In this document: piece by piece, positions 8,196 through 15,665 of the stretch | How the letters are laid out: each line of letters begins with the position of its first letter | Position numbering within the stretch: the stretch's first letter is position 1 | Assembly: GCA_965661625.1 (NCBI GenBank) | Contig: CBFIEM010000003.1 | Location: 1 to 64,000 of the forward strand | Direction of reading: 5' to 3' | Origin: GCA-2705995 sp965661625 | GTDB lineage: Bacteria; Bacteroidota; Bacteroidia; Flavobacteriales_G; Salibacteraceae | Length of the DNA: 64,000 nt | The notes under the pieces: model-generated | Databases searched by the model: none | What the model was told of the DNA's origin: nothing | What the model saw: only the letters and a program-made list of their open reading frames with translations | Made by a program: the position numbers and the translations under genes

Positions 8196-8793
8196 TTTCT
8201 TGGACTTTTTCACCAACTCATCTTGGCTTGAGCTAATCGCCGTTTTCACATCCATAGCCTATTTAGTTCTAGTCACTAGAAAGAACAGTTGGTGCTGGTT
8301 CTTCAGTGCTATAAGCGTAGGTTGTTACTTATTCATTCTTTTTGAAGCTCAGTTATGGATGGAGTTTAGTCTTCAGTTCTTTTACCTCTACATGACTGCT
8401 TACGGGTTTTGGAAGTGGCAACAACCTGTGAAATCCAACAAAGCCATAGCGCAAGACATTCGGCGCTTATCCCTAATTCAGCATGGGTTTATGGCTGGTG
8501 GAATTACCCTTGGCACATTTTGCTTTGGCCATATACTTTCCACCTACACAACTGCATCACTACCCTACATTGATTCCTTTACCACGATTGGAGCACTTTT
8601 CTGCACGTGGATGGTGACTCAAAAGTTCTTCGAAAATTGGCATTATTGGTTTTTAGTGGACGGTGTAGCCATTTACATGTATTGGTATAAGGGGCTTAAT
8701 GCAACTGCAGGATTATTTGTAGTGTATGAGCTACTCGTAATTGTCGGAATTTTCCAGTGGCGCAGTGAACTTAAAGCACAGCAGGCGGTATGA
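8188..8793 (+). CDS. pnuT: PnuC-family vitamin transporter, probably PnuT (thiamine)
   Basis: Inner-membrane facilitator of 201 residues with about seven hydrophobic helices. Family features include a WCWFFS turn near residue 30, a QFFYLYMTAYGFWKW block (residues about 56-70) and a late NWHYWF helix. PnuC members carry nicotinamide riboside, PnuT members thiamine, and a downstream kinase traps the substrate. Thiamine is favoured here by the YkoF-like gene before it and the TPP riboswitch-controlled TonB receptor after the kinase. The NadR-like kinase leaves nicotinamide riboside open. The next start overlaps by four bases (ATGA). Confidence 0.75.
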   Translation: MASFLDFFTNSSWLELIAVFTSIAYLVLVTRKNSWCWFFSAISVGCYLFILFEAQLWMEFSLQFFYLYMTAYGFWKWQQPVKSNKAIAQDIRRLSLIQHGFMAGGITLGTFCFGHILSTYTTASLPYIDSFTTIGALFCTWMVTQKFFENWHYWFLVDGVAIYMYWYKGLNATAGLFVVYELLVIVGIFQWRSELKAQQAV

Positions 8794-9311
8794 GAATATT
8801 GGTAACTGGCGCAGAATCATCCGGAAAAAGTACAGCTAGTAAATGGTTATCCCGGCAATTTAACCTAGCCAGAAGGCCGGAGTATGCCCGCTCATATTTA
8901 AATCAGTTGAATCGTACTTACAGCTCCAACGACATAGTAACAATAGCTTCAACACAGCACAAACAGGACCTTGAAATCATTGCAAATTCTACCAATTCAA
9001 TTCATGACACTGGAGCTGAAATACTTTTGAATTGGTACCGCATTCAAACAGGACATTCACACCATGTACTAGAGCATTACCTTACAGAGCAGCAATACGA
9101 CTTGTGTTTTTTAATGGCACCAAACCTTCCTTGGGAACCCGACCCCTTACGCGAGCACCCAAATCAAAAAGACCGCATGCAATTTACGCAAGAATACAAG
9201 CGCCTGCTTGAAGGTCAGAGCGTTCCACTCGTTGTTATTGATGAACTGGGAGAAAACCGCTTGGCTCAAATGAAAGATTCCCTCGAAAACCATCCTGAAT
9301 TCCAAAAATAA
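8790..9311 (+). CDS. NadR-like P-loop kinase of a vitamin salvage cassette
   Basis: A 173-residue ATPase with P-loop GAESSGKST at residues 7-15 and a RPEYARSYL segment near residue 30, like the ribosylnicotinamide kinase domain of NadR. The nucleotidyltransferase half of NadR is absent. In this cassette it would phosphorylate the vitamin brought in by the transporter (thiamine, or nicotinamide riboside) and trap it in the cytoplasm. It ends the run that begins with ribF; the TPP riboswitch begins within ten bases of its stop. Confidence 0.7.
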   Translation: MRILVTGAESSGKSTASKWLSRQFNLARRPEYARSYLNQLNRTYSSNDIVTIASTQHKQDLEIIANSTNSIHDTGAEILLNWYRIQTGHSHHVLEHYLTEQQYDLCFLMAPNLPWEPDPLREHPNQKDRMQFTQEYKRLLEGQSVPLVVIDELGENRLAQMKDSLENHPEFQK

Positions 9312-9320
9312 TTACCTTCG

Positions 9321-9418
9321 TTGCATCTCATGGGGTGCCGACTTCGGCTGAGATTACACCCATACCTTGAAACATAGGTGGAACCTGATCCAGATAATGC
9401 TGGCGGAGGGAATTGCAC
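9321..9418 (+). ncRNA. TPP riboswitch (THI element)
   Basis: Contains the conserved aptamer segments in order: GGGGTGCC, then GGCTGAGA, then ACCC, then GAACCTGATCCAGATAATGC and GGCGGAGGGAA. The closing P1 stem can form between TGCA at 9322-9325 and TGCA at 9414-9417. The aptamer lies in the leader of the TonB receptor gene, whose ATG is about 70 bases further on. A promoter-like TACCTTCG (one mismatch to TAnnTTTG) lies at 9313-9320, so transcription may start almost at the aptamer. Confidence 0.95.
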
Positions 9419-9441
9419 AAAACGTGCTACAATTATTTTTT
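9411..9441 (+). terminator. Hairpin plus T-run directly after the TPP aptamer
   Basis: AATTG at 9411-9415 pairs with CAATT at 9430-9434, and CAC with GTG inside it, followed by ATTTTTT at 9435-9441. This looks like an intrinsic terminator serving as the expression platform. Its 5' arm includes the 3' strand of the aptamer P1 stem, so the two structures compete. The regulatory direction is therefore not obvious. Confidence 0.45.
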
Positions 9442-9486
9442 AACCCGAGGAGAATTGCCCCAGTTTTCTTTCTAAAACATGTTATC

Positions 9487-12039
9487 ATGTATAGAACAGG
9501 AACATTTGTTTCTTTTTTCCTCACTTTTTGCCTAGCGGCTAATGCGTTAGCACAAGCTCCTAATTCTTCGGGGCTGCGAGGAATCGTAACCAACCTTGAA
9601 AAGCAACCCTTAAAAGGAGCTACCGTTATGAGCTCCACTGAAAATGGTCAGCTTATCAAGCAGTCATTCACAAGTGATGATGGAAGCTTTAAGATGCTTC
9701 TCAACCCTGGCACGTATGTTATTATTGTAAAATCAATGGGGTATAGTGCCGACACTTCCAGTGTTACCGTTTCAGAAAACAACATGAGCACACATCAAGT
9801 AATGCTTAGCCCTAACCAGTGGCATTTAAAGGAAATGGTTGTTTCGGGAACGCGAGCTACATCGAACACTCCGATACCTCATGAAAACATTAGTAAGGAG
9901 TCAATTGAAAAGTTAAATCAGGGTGTGGATTTTCCAATTTTATTGGACCAGACCGTATCGGTTGTAACCACTTCAGACGCAGGTGCTGGAGTTGGTTATA
10001 CCGGTTTTAGAATAAGGGGATCTGACCCTTCTCGTGTTAACGTAACCGTTAATGGCATTCCGCTAAATGATGCCGAGTCACAAGGAGTATTTTGGGTAAA
10101 CATGCCCGACTTTGCCAGCTCTGTGAGCAGTGTTCAAATACAACGTGGTGTAGGAACAAGCACAAATGGTGCAGGAGCATTTGGCGCCACTGTTAACTTG
10201 AACACATTTGAAACAGCCGCTAAACCCTACGCAATGTATGCTGGGTCTGCCGGAAGTTTCAATACCCAGAAGCACACCGTTGCGTTCGGCACAGGAATAC
10301 TTAAAAACAACACCTATGTTGACGGGCGTCTTTCGCGTATAACTTCAGATGGATTTATTGATCGTTCCTCATCTGACCTACAGTCATACTACCTCAGTGC
10401 AGGGAAAATAACCGATAAAAGTCACTTGAAGTTCATCACCTTTGCAGGACAAGAGAGAACCTATCAATCGTGGTATGGAGTGCCACAAGGAGCAATGGAT
10501 AACGGTAATCGCACCTTCAATCCTTATGATTATCCTGATCAAGTTGACAATTACGGTCAAACTCATTATCAATTGCATTATACACGAAAGCTAACTCCAA
10601 ATTTAAACCTGACATCTGCCCTACATTACACCCGTGGAGAAGGATATTTTGAGGAGTACAAAGGAGATCGCTACAATCAAACCATTTTCAATAGCCCACA
10701 GGATTTCTCAGATTACAACCTGGCTCCTGTTATTATCGGAAACGATACAATTGAACAGACAAACCTGATTCGTAGAAGGTGGTTAAAAAATGACTACTAC
10801 GGTGGAGTTTTCACGCTACAATATAACAAGGGACGATTTAACACTGTTGTTGGGGGAGGATTTCACAAATACGAAGGCGATCATTTTGGTGAGGTTATTT
10901 GGGCTCAGTACAGCTCAAATGCCCGCAAAGATTACCGCTGGTATGAGGGCAACAGCACCAAAACCGATTGGAACGCTTACGCAAGAACCACCTACCAAGC
11001 GAGTCGTTGGTTATCGTTATTTACAGACTTACAATACAGAGGAGTGAGGTATGAAACCCAAGGCCAGGACAACGACCTTTCTTCATATGATGTGGATGAC
11101 AATTTGGGCTTCTTCAACCCAAAAGTAGGTGCATCGGCAAACATCAGCCAACATGATCGCCTGTATGCATCTTTTGCCGTAGCTAATCGCGAGCCTAGCA
11201 GGAACGACTATATTGATCGTGCGCAAGGAGTAAGCTCTCCAAATCCAGAGCGTTTGCATGACTATGAATTGGGGTACCAACGCTCAATGAAAAAGTACGC
11301 AGCATCCGTAAACCTTTATTACATGGATTACACTGACCAACTTGTGTTAACGGGAGCAGTTAATGATGTAGGATCTGCAATCCGCCAGAACGTAGCAAAC
11401 AGTTACCGCGCCGGTATTGAACTCACCTATGCATACCGTCCATTTCGTTGGCTAACATGGACAGCAAATGCAACCTTTAGCCAAAACAAGATTGAGGAAT
11501 ACGACCAGCTTATTTACAGTTGGGACGCAGGTTCTTATCCGGATGGTGAGGTTATTTCTTACTCAAATACAGATATTGCCTACTCTCCAAATGTAATTGC
11601 GGCAAATACATTTGAGTTTACGCTACCTGGATTTATAAAAAAGGGTGGTAAAACTGCTGACCAAATTCAATTTGCAATCATTTCTAAATATGTAGGCGAA
11701 CAACATTTAGATAATAGCGGAAGTGATTTGAGAAAACTAGATGCGTACTTTGTAAATGATTTACGCTTAAACTACACGCTTGCAAATACAGGAGCAAAGT
11801 CAATCAGCTTCAACTTACTTGTACGCAATGCCTTTAGCGAATTGTATGCGAGCAACGGTTGGGTTTATCGTTTCCGCCACCCCGATCAATCTTGGGGACC
11901 TGCAAGCGATTATGACATTTACGCTGAACGTGATACCGAAATCAATACAGGAGATGACAATGACGTTCATTACTTTGAACGCGGCCTATTCCCTCAAGCT
12001 CCAATACATTTCCTTGCGGGGCTTACTGTAAAATTCTAA
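9487..12039 (+). CDS. TonB-dependent outer-membrane receptor, TPP-regulated, probable thiamine receptor
   Basis: An 850-residue active-uptake receptor of the outer membrane. The ATG at 9487 gives a signal peptide (MYRTGTFVSFFLTFCLAANA, cleaved near ALAQ). A carboxypeptidase-regulatory-like domain follows (GLRGIVTNLEKQPLKGATV), then a plug with IRGSDPSRVNVTVNGIPLND and SSVQIQRGVGTSTNG, then a 22-strand barrel ending in LAGLTVKF. The frame is open further upstream to 9367, but that stretch is the riboswitch. Control by a TPP riboswitch identifies the ligand as thiamine or a relative by inference. An intrinsic terminator at 12049-12099 ends the transcript. Confidence 0.93.
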   Translation: MYRTGTFVSFFLTFCLAANALAQAPNSSGLRGIVTNLEKQPLKGATVMSSTENGQLIKQSFTSDDGSFKMLLNPGTYVIIVKSMGYSADTSSVTVSENNMSTHQVMLSPNQWHLKEMVVSGTRATSNTPIPHENISKESIEKLNQGVDFPILLDQTVSVVTTSDAGAGVGYTGFRIRGSDPSRVNVTVNGIPLNDAESQGVFWVNMPDFASSVSSVQIQRGVGTSTNGAGAFGATVNLNTFETAAKPYAMYAGSAGSFNTQKHTVAFGTGILKNNTYVDGRLSRITSDGFIDRSSSDLQSYYLSAGKITDKSHLKFITFAGQERTYQSWYGVPQGAMDNGNRTFNPYDYPDQVDNYGQTHYQLHYTRKLTPNLNLTSALHYTRGEGYFEEYKGDRYNQTIFNSPQDFSDYNLAPVIIGNDTIEQTNLIRRRWLKNDYYGGVFTLQYNKGRFNTVVGGGFHKYEGDHFGEVIWAQYSSNARKDYRWYEGNSTKTDWNAYARTTYQASRWLSLFTDLQYRGVRYETQGQDNDLSSYDVDDNLGFFNPKVGASANISQHDRLYASFAVANREPSRNDYIDRAQGVSSPNPERLHDYELGYQRSMKKYAASVNLYYMDYTDQLVLTGAVNDVGSAIRQNVANSYRAGIELTYAYRPFRWLTWTANATFSQNKIEEYDQLIYSWDAGSYPDGEVISYSNTDIAYSPNVIAANTFEFTLPGFIKKGGKTADQIQFAIISKYVGEQHLDNSGSDLRKLDAYFVNDLRLNYTLANTGAKSISFNLLVRNAFSELYASNGWVYRFRHPDQSWGPASDYDIYAERDTEINTGDDNDVHYFERGLFPQAPIHFLAGLTVKF

Positions 12040-12046
12040 TTGATTA

Positions 12047-12733
12047 TTAAGGCAGGTCTTTTGAACCTAGATTCTGGGTTTCAATGTCCTGCCTTTTTTC
12101 TAAGTAGGAACGGTATGTCGAGCTAAACTCCATGCGCTCTGTAACTGTTTCATCGAACCTATCCAATAGGGTTAAAAGCACTTCTGAAACCTCTCGGACA
12201 GCATGATTACCTCCATCCGAATAGGTGATGTAGTCTGCTAGTTTGTGCTGTTTTGCATAATTGATAAGCTTGGGGTTGGCATTTTTTGTAACCAACATGC
12301 GCACGCCAACTTCACGTGCTAATGATAAGTCCAAGATATCATCAAATACAAATGCTACTTCATGGGGTTTAATTCCATATTTACTATCCAACATCGCTAG
12401 CACTTGTCGTTTATCTTTTGCTCCCTCAATCAAAAAATCAAGGTGCTCGCGTGAAGACCAAAAGGCAGCTGTTGGGTTATGCTCTCCAGTAATGATACCG
12501 CAAACAGGAAGTTTATTCTCCTGGAGGAATAATCCAAAACGCAGCATATTAACGCCCATCGAGTCTGCCTCACTAAAAGCACTCGTTCGGTGCTCCTGTT
12601 TGTATCCACTATGGAACACGCCATCCCAGTCGAATAAAACAGCCTTTACATGAGCCAATTTTTCTTTGAACAAAAAAGGAGATGAAACAAATTCACCTCC
12701 TCTTTCTTCAAATATTGATATGTCGTTATTCAT
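12047..12733 (-). CDS. KdsC-like HAD phosphatase (Kdo-8-phosphate phosphatase family)
   Basis: A 228-residue HAD-superfamily hydrolase. Motif I is FDWDGVF (D35, D37). The KdsC-type lid region reads FSEADSMGVNML; motif II is IITGE in place of the usual ITGR/SGR; GAKDKRQVL supplies motif III Lys; and FDDILDLS is motif IV. It carries a 27-residue N-terminal extension and a long C-terminal tail compared with about 170-190 for typical KdsC. It should dephosphorylate Kdo-8-phosphate, fitting its place eight bases after the transaldolase-CBS gene and near kdsA and kdsB. Divergent motifs leave a different sugar phosphate possible. Confidence 0.75.
   Translation of the reverse strand: MNNDISIFEERGGEFVSSPFLFKEKLAHVKAVLFDWDGVFHSGYKQEHRTSAFSEADSMGVNMLRFGLFLQENKLPVCGIITGEHNPTAAFWSSREHLDFLIEGAKDKRQVLAMLDSKYGIKPHEVAFVFDDILDLSLAREVGVRMLVTKNANPKLINYAKQHKLADYITYSDGGNHAVREVSEVLLTLLDRFDETVTERMEFSSTYRSYLEKRQDIETQNLGSKDLP
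12049..12099 (+). terminator. Terminator of the TonB receptor, lying inside the convergent gene
   Basis: The plus strand has an outer stem AAGGCAGG / CCTGCCTT (12049-12056 with 12088-12095) and an inner stem TTGAA-CC / GG-TTCAA, followed by a T-run to 12099. It sits just after the receptor stop at 12039, but within the last codons of the leftward KdsC-like gene. The same bases therefore encode protein and terminate the opposing transcript. Confidence 0.75.
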
Positions 12734-12741
12734 CCGACGTA

Positions 12742-13761
12742 CTAGCTATTGATTTTAACCAAGTCTTGGATATCGATCATTCCAACTACTTTTCCATGAC
12801 TAGTAACTACTAACTCGTCTACTTTATTTGACTTAAACATGGTTTGTGCCTCAATCAGTAGTTCACCTGCATCTATGCTCTTAGGTGTATTCATTGTCAA
12901 CTCAGACATCTTTTTGTCCACGGCACCTGCACCGTCAGATTCAATCAACCTGCGCAAATCACCATCTGTAAAAATACCTACCGCTTCATTTGAATCGTTA
13001 ATTACCGTAACTGCTCCAAAGCCACTTGCTGTCATTTTAACCAAGCAATCAGTTACAGTAGCATCAAGGGCAACTGTAGGATTGTTATCATTAATCACAT
13101 CTTGGACGCGAGCTGTCATCAAGCGTGTATGCTCAAAAAACTGACGCGTTCCTATTTCTGTGAAATGATTCTCAGTCAGCTGCTTCATCACTTTCCACGG
13201 AACCGTTACTGTATGTACACCTACATTAATGGAATTTCGAACATGTTCTACGTGACGAACTGAAGAGAACATGATCTTCGTATCATACCCATAGTAGTTC
13301 ACTGCTTCAACACATTGCTGAACCAATGAAAGGGCATCTGTTCCTTGATCCTGTAAACGACCAACTAGCGGGCATACATATGTAGCACCAGCTTCCATTG
13401 CCATATATGCCTGTTGAAGCGTATAAACCAAATGAATATTCACTAGGAATCCTTCATTGCGCAACATGCGACAAGCCTTCACCCCTTCAAGTGAAATTGG
13501 AATTTTATAAACCGTTTTGTTACGATCCAATCCCAGTGCATCTTGGCGTTTTGCCTCAGCAACTATTTCTTCTGCTGTTTCACCTAGTGCTTCAATTTGA
13601 AGAACAGGAACGATTTTAGCCAACTCTAAGATTGTCCCGTCGATATCTGTAATACCGTGACGGTGCATGAAAGTTGGTGTAGTTGTTAGACCTGAAAGGA
13701 AACCCAATTCGAAAGCCTCTTTAATCTCAGCAATGTCTGCTGAATCGAGATACAATTCCAT
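12742..13761 (-). CDS. Transaldolase/fructose-6-phosphate aldolase-like domain fused to a KdsD-type CBS pair
   Basis: A 339-residue two-part protein. Residues 1-215 match the short transaldolase/FSA fold: MELYLDSADI (D6), YKIPISLEGVKA with the Schiff-base lysine K86, AGATYVCPLVGRLQDQG, and a C-terminal VTVPWKVM. Two usually conserved active-site positions differ: the TTNPS motif is TTTPT (Asn28 to Thr), and the aromatic of SPFVGR/APYVNR is Leu132. Residues 220-339 are two CBS motifs, the first with GIFTDGDLRRLIE, which is characteristic of the CBS pair of KdsD (arabinose-5-phosphate isomerase). The SIS domain normally attached to that pair is missing. It lies between kdsC-like and kdsA genes, so it probably supplies or controls the arabinose-5-phosphate precursor. 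The reaction is inferred, not shown. Confidence 0.8.
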   Translation of the reverse strand: MELYLDSADIAEIKEAFELGFLSGLTTTPTFMHRHGITDIDGTILELAKIVPVLQIEALGETAEEIVAEAKRQDALGLDRNKTVYKIPISLEGVKACRMLRNEGFLVNIHLVYTLQQAYMAMEAGATYVCPLVGRLQDQGTDALSLVQQCVEAVNYYGYDTKIMFSSVRHVEHVRNSINVGVHTVTVPWKVMKQLTENHFTEIGTRQFFEHTRLMTARVQDVINDNNPTVALDATVTDCLVKMTASGFGAVTVINDSNEAVGIFTDGDLRRLIESDGAGAVDKKMSELTMNTPKSIDAGELLIEAQTMFKSNKVDELVVTSHGKVVGMIDIQDLVKINS

Positions 13762-13850
13762 GTGTTGTTATTTCGTTGTTGTGTAATTCGTTACAAATAT
13801 GAGTATTCTCAGAAAACGAAGGGGTATCTAACCCATTGTTTTGCGCTTAG

Positions 13851-14684
13851 TTACTTTCTATATTTTGCTTCCACCTCGTGTAATTCGATAAGAGGCTTCA
13901 TAAATTCTTCCAGTTGAGTCATGTCCAACTGGCTTGCTGCATCACAAAGAGCCTCGCTCGGACAAGGGTGTGTCTCCACAAATAACCCGTCTACACCGGC
14001 AGCTACACCCGCACGCCCAAGAACACCCAAATACTGACGTGCACCACCACTAGGGTCTGCACTTGGAATGCCATACTTCCGAATAGAGTGCGTTACATCG
14101 AAAACCACAGGATACCCTGTTTTCCCCATTTCATAAAAACTCCTCGGATCAACTACCATATCGTTGTAACCAAACGTAAAGCCACGCTCTGTTAAAATAA
14201 TATTTTCATTACCTGTTGACTCAATTTTGGCAACAGGCTTAGCCATGTTCTCAGGGGCTAAAAATTGTCCGTGCTTTATGTTTACAACACGGCCTGTTTT
14301 GGCCGCCTCAACGGTAAGTGTTGTTTGCATGCACAAGTATGCAGGAATTTGAAGCACATCACAAACTTCTGCAACCGGAGCTACTTGACTTGGGTAATGA
14401 ATATCAGTGAGTATCGGAAACCCAAAATCATCTTTTACGCGCTGTAATATCTTGAGCCCTTCATCAATTCCTGGCCCCATGTAATAATCTACAGATGAGC
14501 GGTTATCTTTTTGAAAAGACGATTTGTAAATCACCTCAATATTAAGTCGTTCGGACACACGCTTTATTTCCTCAGCGGTGCGCATCATTGTTGATTCAGA
14601 TTCAATCACACATGGTCCTGAAATCAGGAAGAGCTTATCGCTTCCCGTTTCAATATTTCCAACCATTACCTTTTTCTTACTCAT
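13851..14684 (-). CDS. kdsA: 3-deoxy-8-phosphooctulonate (Kdo-8-P) synthase
   Basis: Condenses arabinose-5-phosphate with phosphoenolpyruvate to give Kdo-8-phosphate. The 277 residues are full length. Family motifs are LISGPCVIESES near residue 20, YKSSFQKDNRSS (55-66), LTDIHYPSQ, DVLQIPAYLCMQT, NIKHGQFLAPENM, the ERGFTFGYNDMVVD loop, FDVTHSIRK and LFVETHPCPSEALCDAASQL. It starts with ATG and has its own TACTTTTG promoter box 22 bases upstream. It lies 90 bases upstream of the transaldolase-CBS gene on the same strand. Confidence 0.97.
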   Translation of the reverse strand: MSKKKVMVGNIETGSDKLFLISGPCVIESESTMMRTAEEIKRVSERLNIEVIYKSSFQKDNRSSVDYYMGPGIDEGLKILQRVKDDFGFPILTDIHYPSQVAPVAEVCDVLQIPAYLCMQTTLTVEAAKTGRVVNIKHGQFLAPENMAKPVAKIESTGNENIILTERGFTFGYNDMVVDPRSFYEMGKTGYPVVFDVTHSIRKYGIPSADPSGGARQYLGVLGRAGVAAGVDGLFVETHPCPSEALCDAASQLDMTQLEEFMKPLIELHEVEAKYRK

Positions 14685-14705
14685 AGCTTATGCTTAAAAT
14701 ATGGG

Positions 14706-14713
14706 CAAAAGTA
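14706..14713 (-). promoter_or_regulatory. Bacteroidetes -7 promoter box for kdsA
   Basis: The minus strand reads TACTTTTG, an exact TAnnTTTG match 21 bases before the kdsA ATG. No TTG is present at the -33 distance. Confidence 0.5.
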
Positions 14714-14763
14714 ACCCATTCCTTCTGATTGTTTTTATTCTCTAGTTTAAGGCTATATGATGC

Positions 14764-15546
14764 TTATTCATTCAAGCTCGGGCCTTCCATTGAACGCACC
14801 AATTCACGCACGCGCTCGAGGTCATCAACTGTATCTACGGGAATAGAGTCGTACTGTGTTATTGCCACTCGCATTTGCTTACCAGCCTCAAGCCAACGCA
14901 ACTGTTCAAGAGATTCGAGTTTTTCAAGTGGTGACACTTCCATTTCTGCAAATAAACGCAATGCGTCAACCTTATAAGCATAAAGCCCTAAATGTTTGTA
15001 AATAGTAGTTTGTTCAAGCCATTTAGACCTATGAACTCCCCGAATATGTGGGATGGCAGAGCGCGAAAAATACATCGCATTCATCTCTTTGTTAAATGTA
15101 ACAAACACTTCACTTTCGTTGAATAGGTCATCGAGCCTTTTAACCGGTGTAATCAACGTTGCCATCTCAGTATCTGGTTTATCAAAACAACGTAACATTT
15201 CATTTAGCTGAGATGGTTCCATTAAGGGCTCATCGCCCTGAACATTAACCACAACATCAAATGTCTGGCCCGAAGATTTTTGAATCTCTTCAAACGCTTC
15301 CAAACAGCGGTTAGTTCCTGTTGAATGATTTGTTGAAGTAAGCACAACTTTTCCACCAAACGAATTTACTTCGTCTACAATGCGGCTATCATCCGTAGCA
15401 ACATAAACCTCATCCATCGCTGCCGAGGCTCGCTCAAAAACACGTTGAATCATACTCTTACCGTGAATATCCACTAAAGGCTTTCCTTCTAAGCGTGTGC
15501 TTCCGTAACGCGCGGGAATAATTCCCAAAAATTTAAGTGCATCCAT
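14764..15546 (-). CDS. kdsB: 3-deoxy-manno-octulosonate cytidylyltransferase (CMP-Kdo synthetase)
   Basis: Activates Kdo (or 8-amino-Kdo) with CTP to the CMP-sugar used by lipid A-core transferases. 260 residues. Motifs: GIIPARYGSTRLEGKPL at the N-terminus, VYVATDD, VNVQGDEPLM, YFSRSAIPHIRG and KHLGLYAYKVDAL. The ATG at 15546 is chosen over a TTG at 15564 because the family starts only a few residues before the IIPAR motif. The kdnA and kdnB genes diverge from its upstream region, so the natural substrate may be Kdo8N, as for the Shewanella pathway. Confidence 0.95.
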   Translation of the reverse strand: MDALKFLGIIPARYGSTRLEGKPLVDIHGKSMIQRVFERASAAMDEVYVATDDSRIVDEVNSFGGKVVLTSTNHSTGTNRCLEAFEEIQKSSGQTFDVVVNVQGDEPLMEPSQLNEMLRCFDKPDTEMATLITPVKRLDDLFNESEVFVTFNKEMNAMYFSRSAIPHIRGVHRSKWLEQTTIYKHLGLYAYKVDALRLFAEMEVSPLEKLESLEQLRWLEAGKQMRVAITQYDSIPVDTVDDLERVRELVRSMEGPSLNE

Positions 15547-15627
15547 AAGGGTGCAAAATAACAACTATTTCAGGGTATGAACTACATCATTGTAAGAGGT
15601 AAACGCACGCATACCTCCTTACATTTA

Positions 15628-15635
15628 TATCTTTG
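15628..15635 (+). promoter_or_regulatory. Bacteroidetes -7 promoter box for kdnA-kdnB
   Basis: TATCTTTG matches TAnnTTTG exactly. It overlaps a possible TTG start at 15633, which argues that kdnA really starts at the ATG 15666, about 30 bases after the box. Confidence 0.5.
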
Positions 15636-15665
15636 TCCAATTCGAAGATTTTAAAAAGAGCGACT

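Noticed and set aside
9367..9486. N-terminal extension of the TonB receptor
   Set aside because: This in-frame stretch is the TPP riboswitch and its hairpin; the ATG at 9487 begins a proper signal peptide.
12261..12653. Rightward open frame of 130 codons
   Set aside because: Antisense to the KdsC-like gene; codon pattern and product give no support.
15633..15665. kdnA start at TTG 15633
   Set aside because: The TTG lies inside a TATCTTTG promoter box; the ATG at 15666 matches family N-termini.
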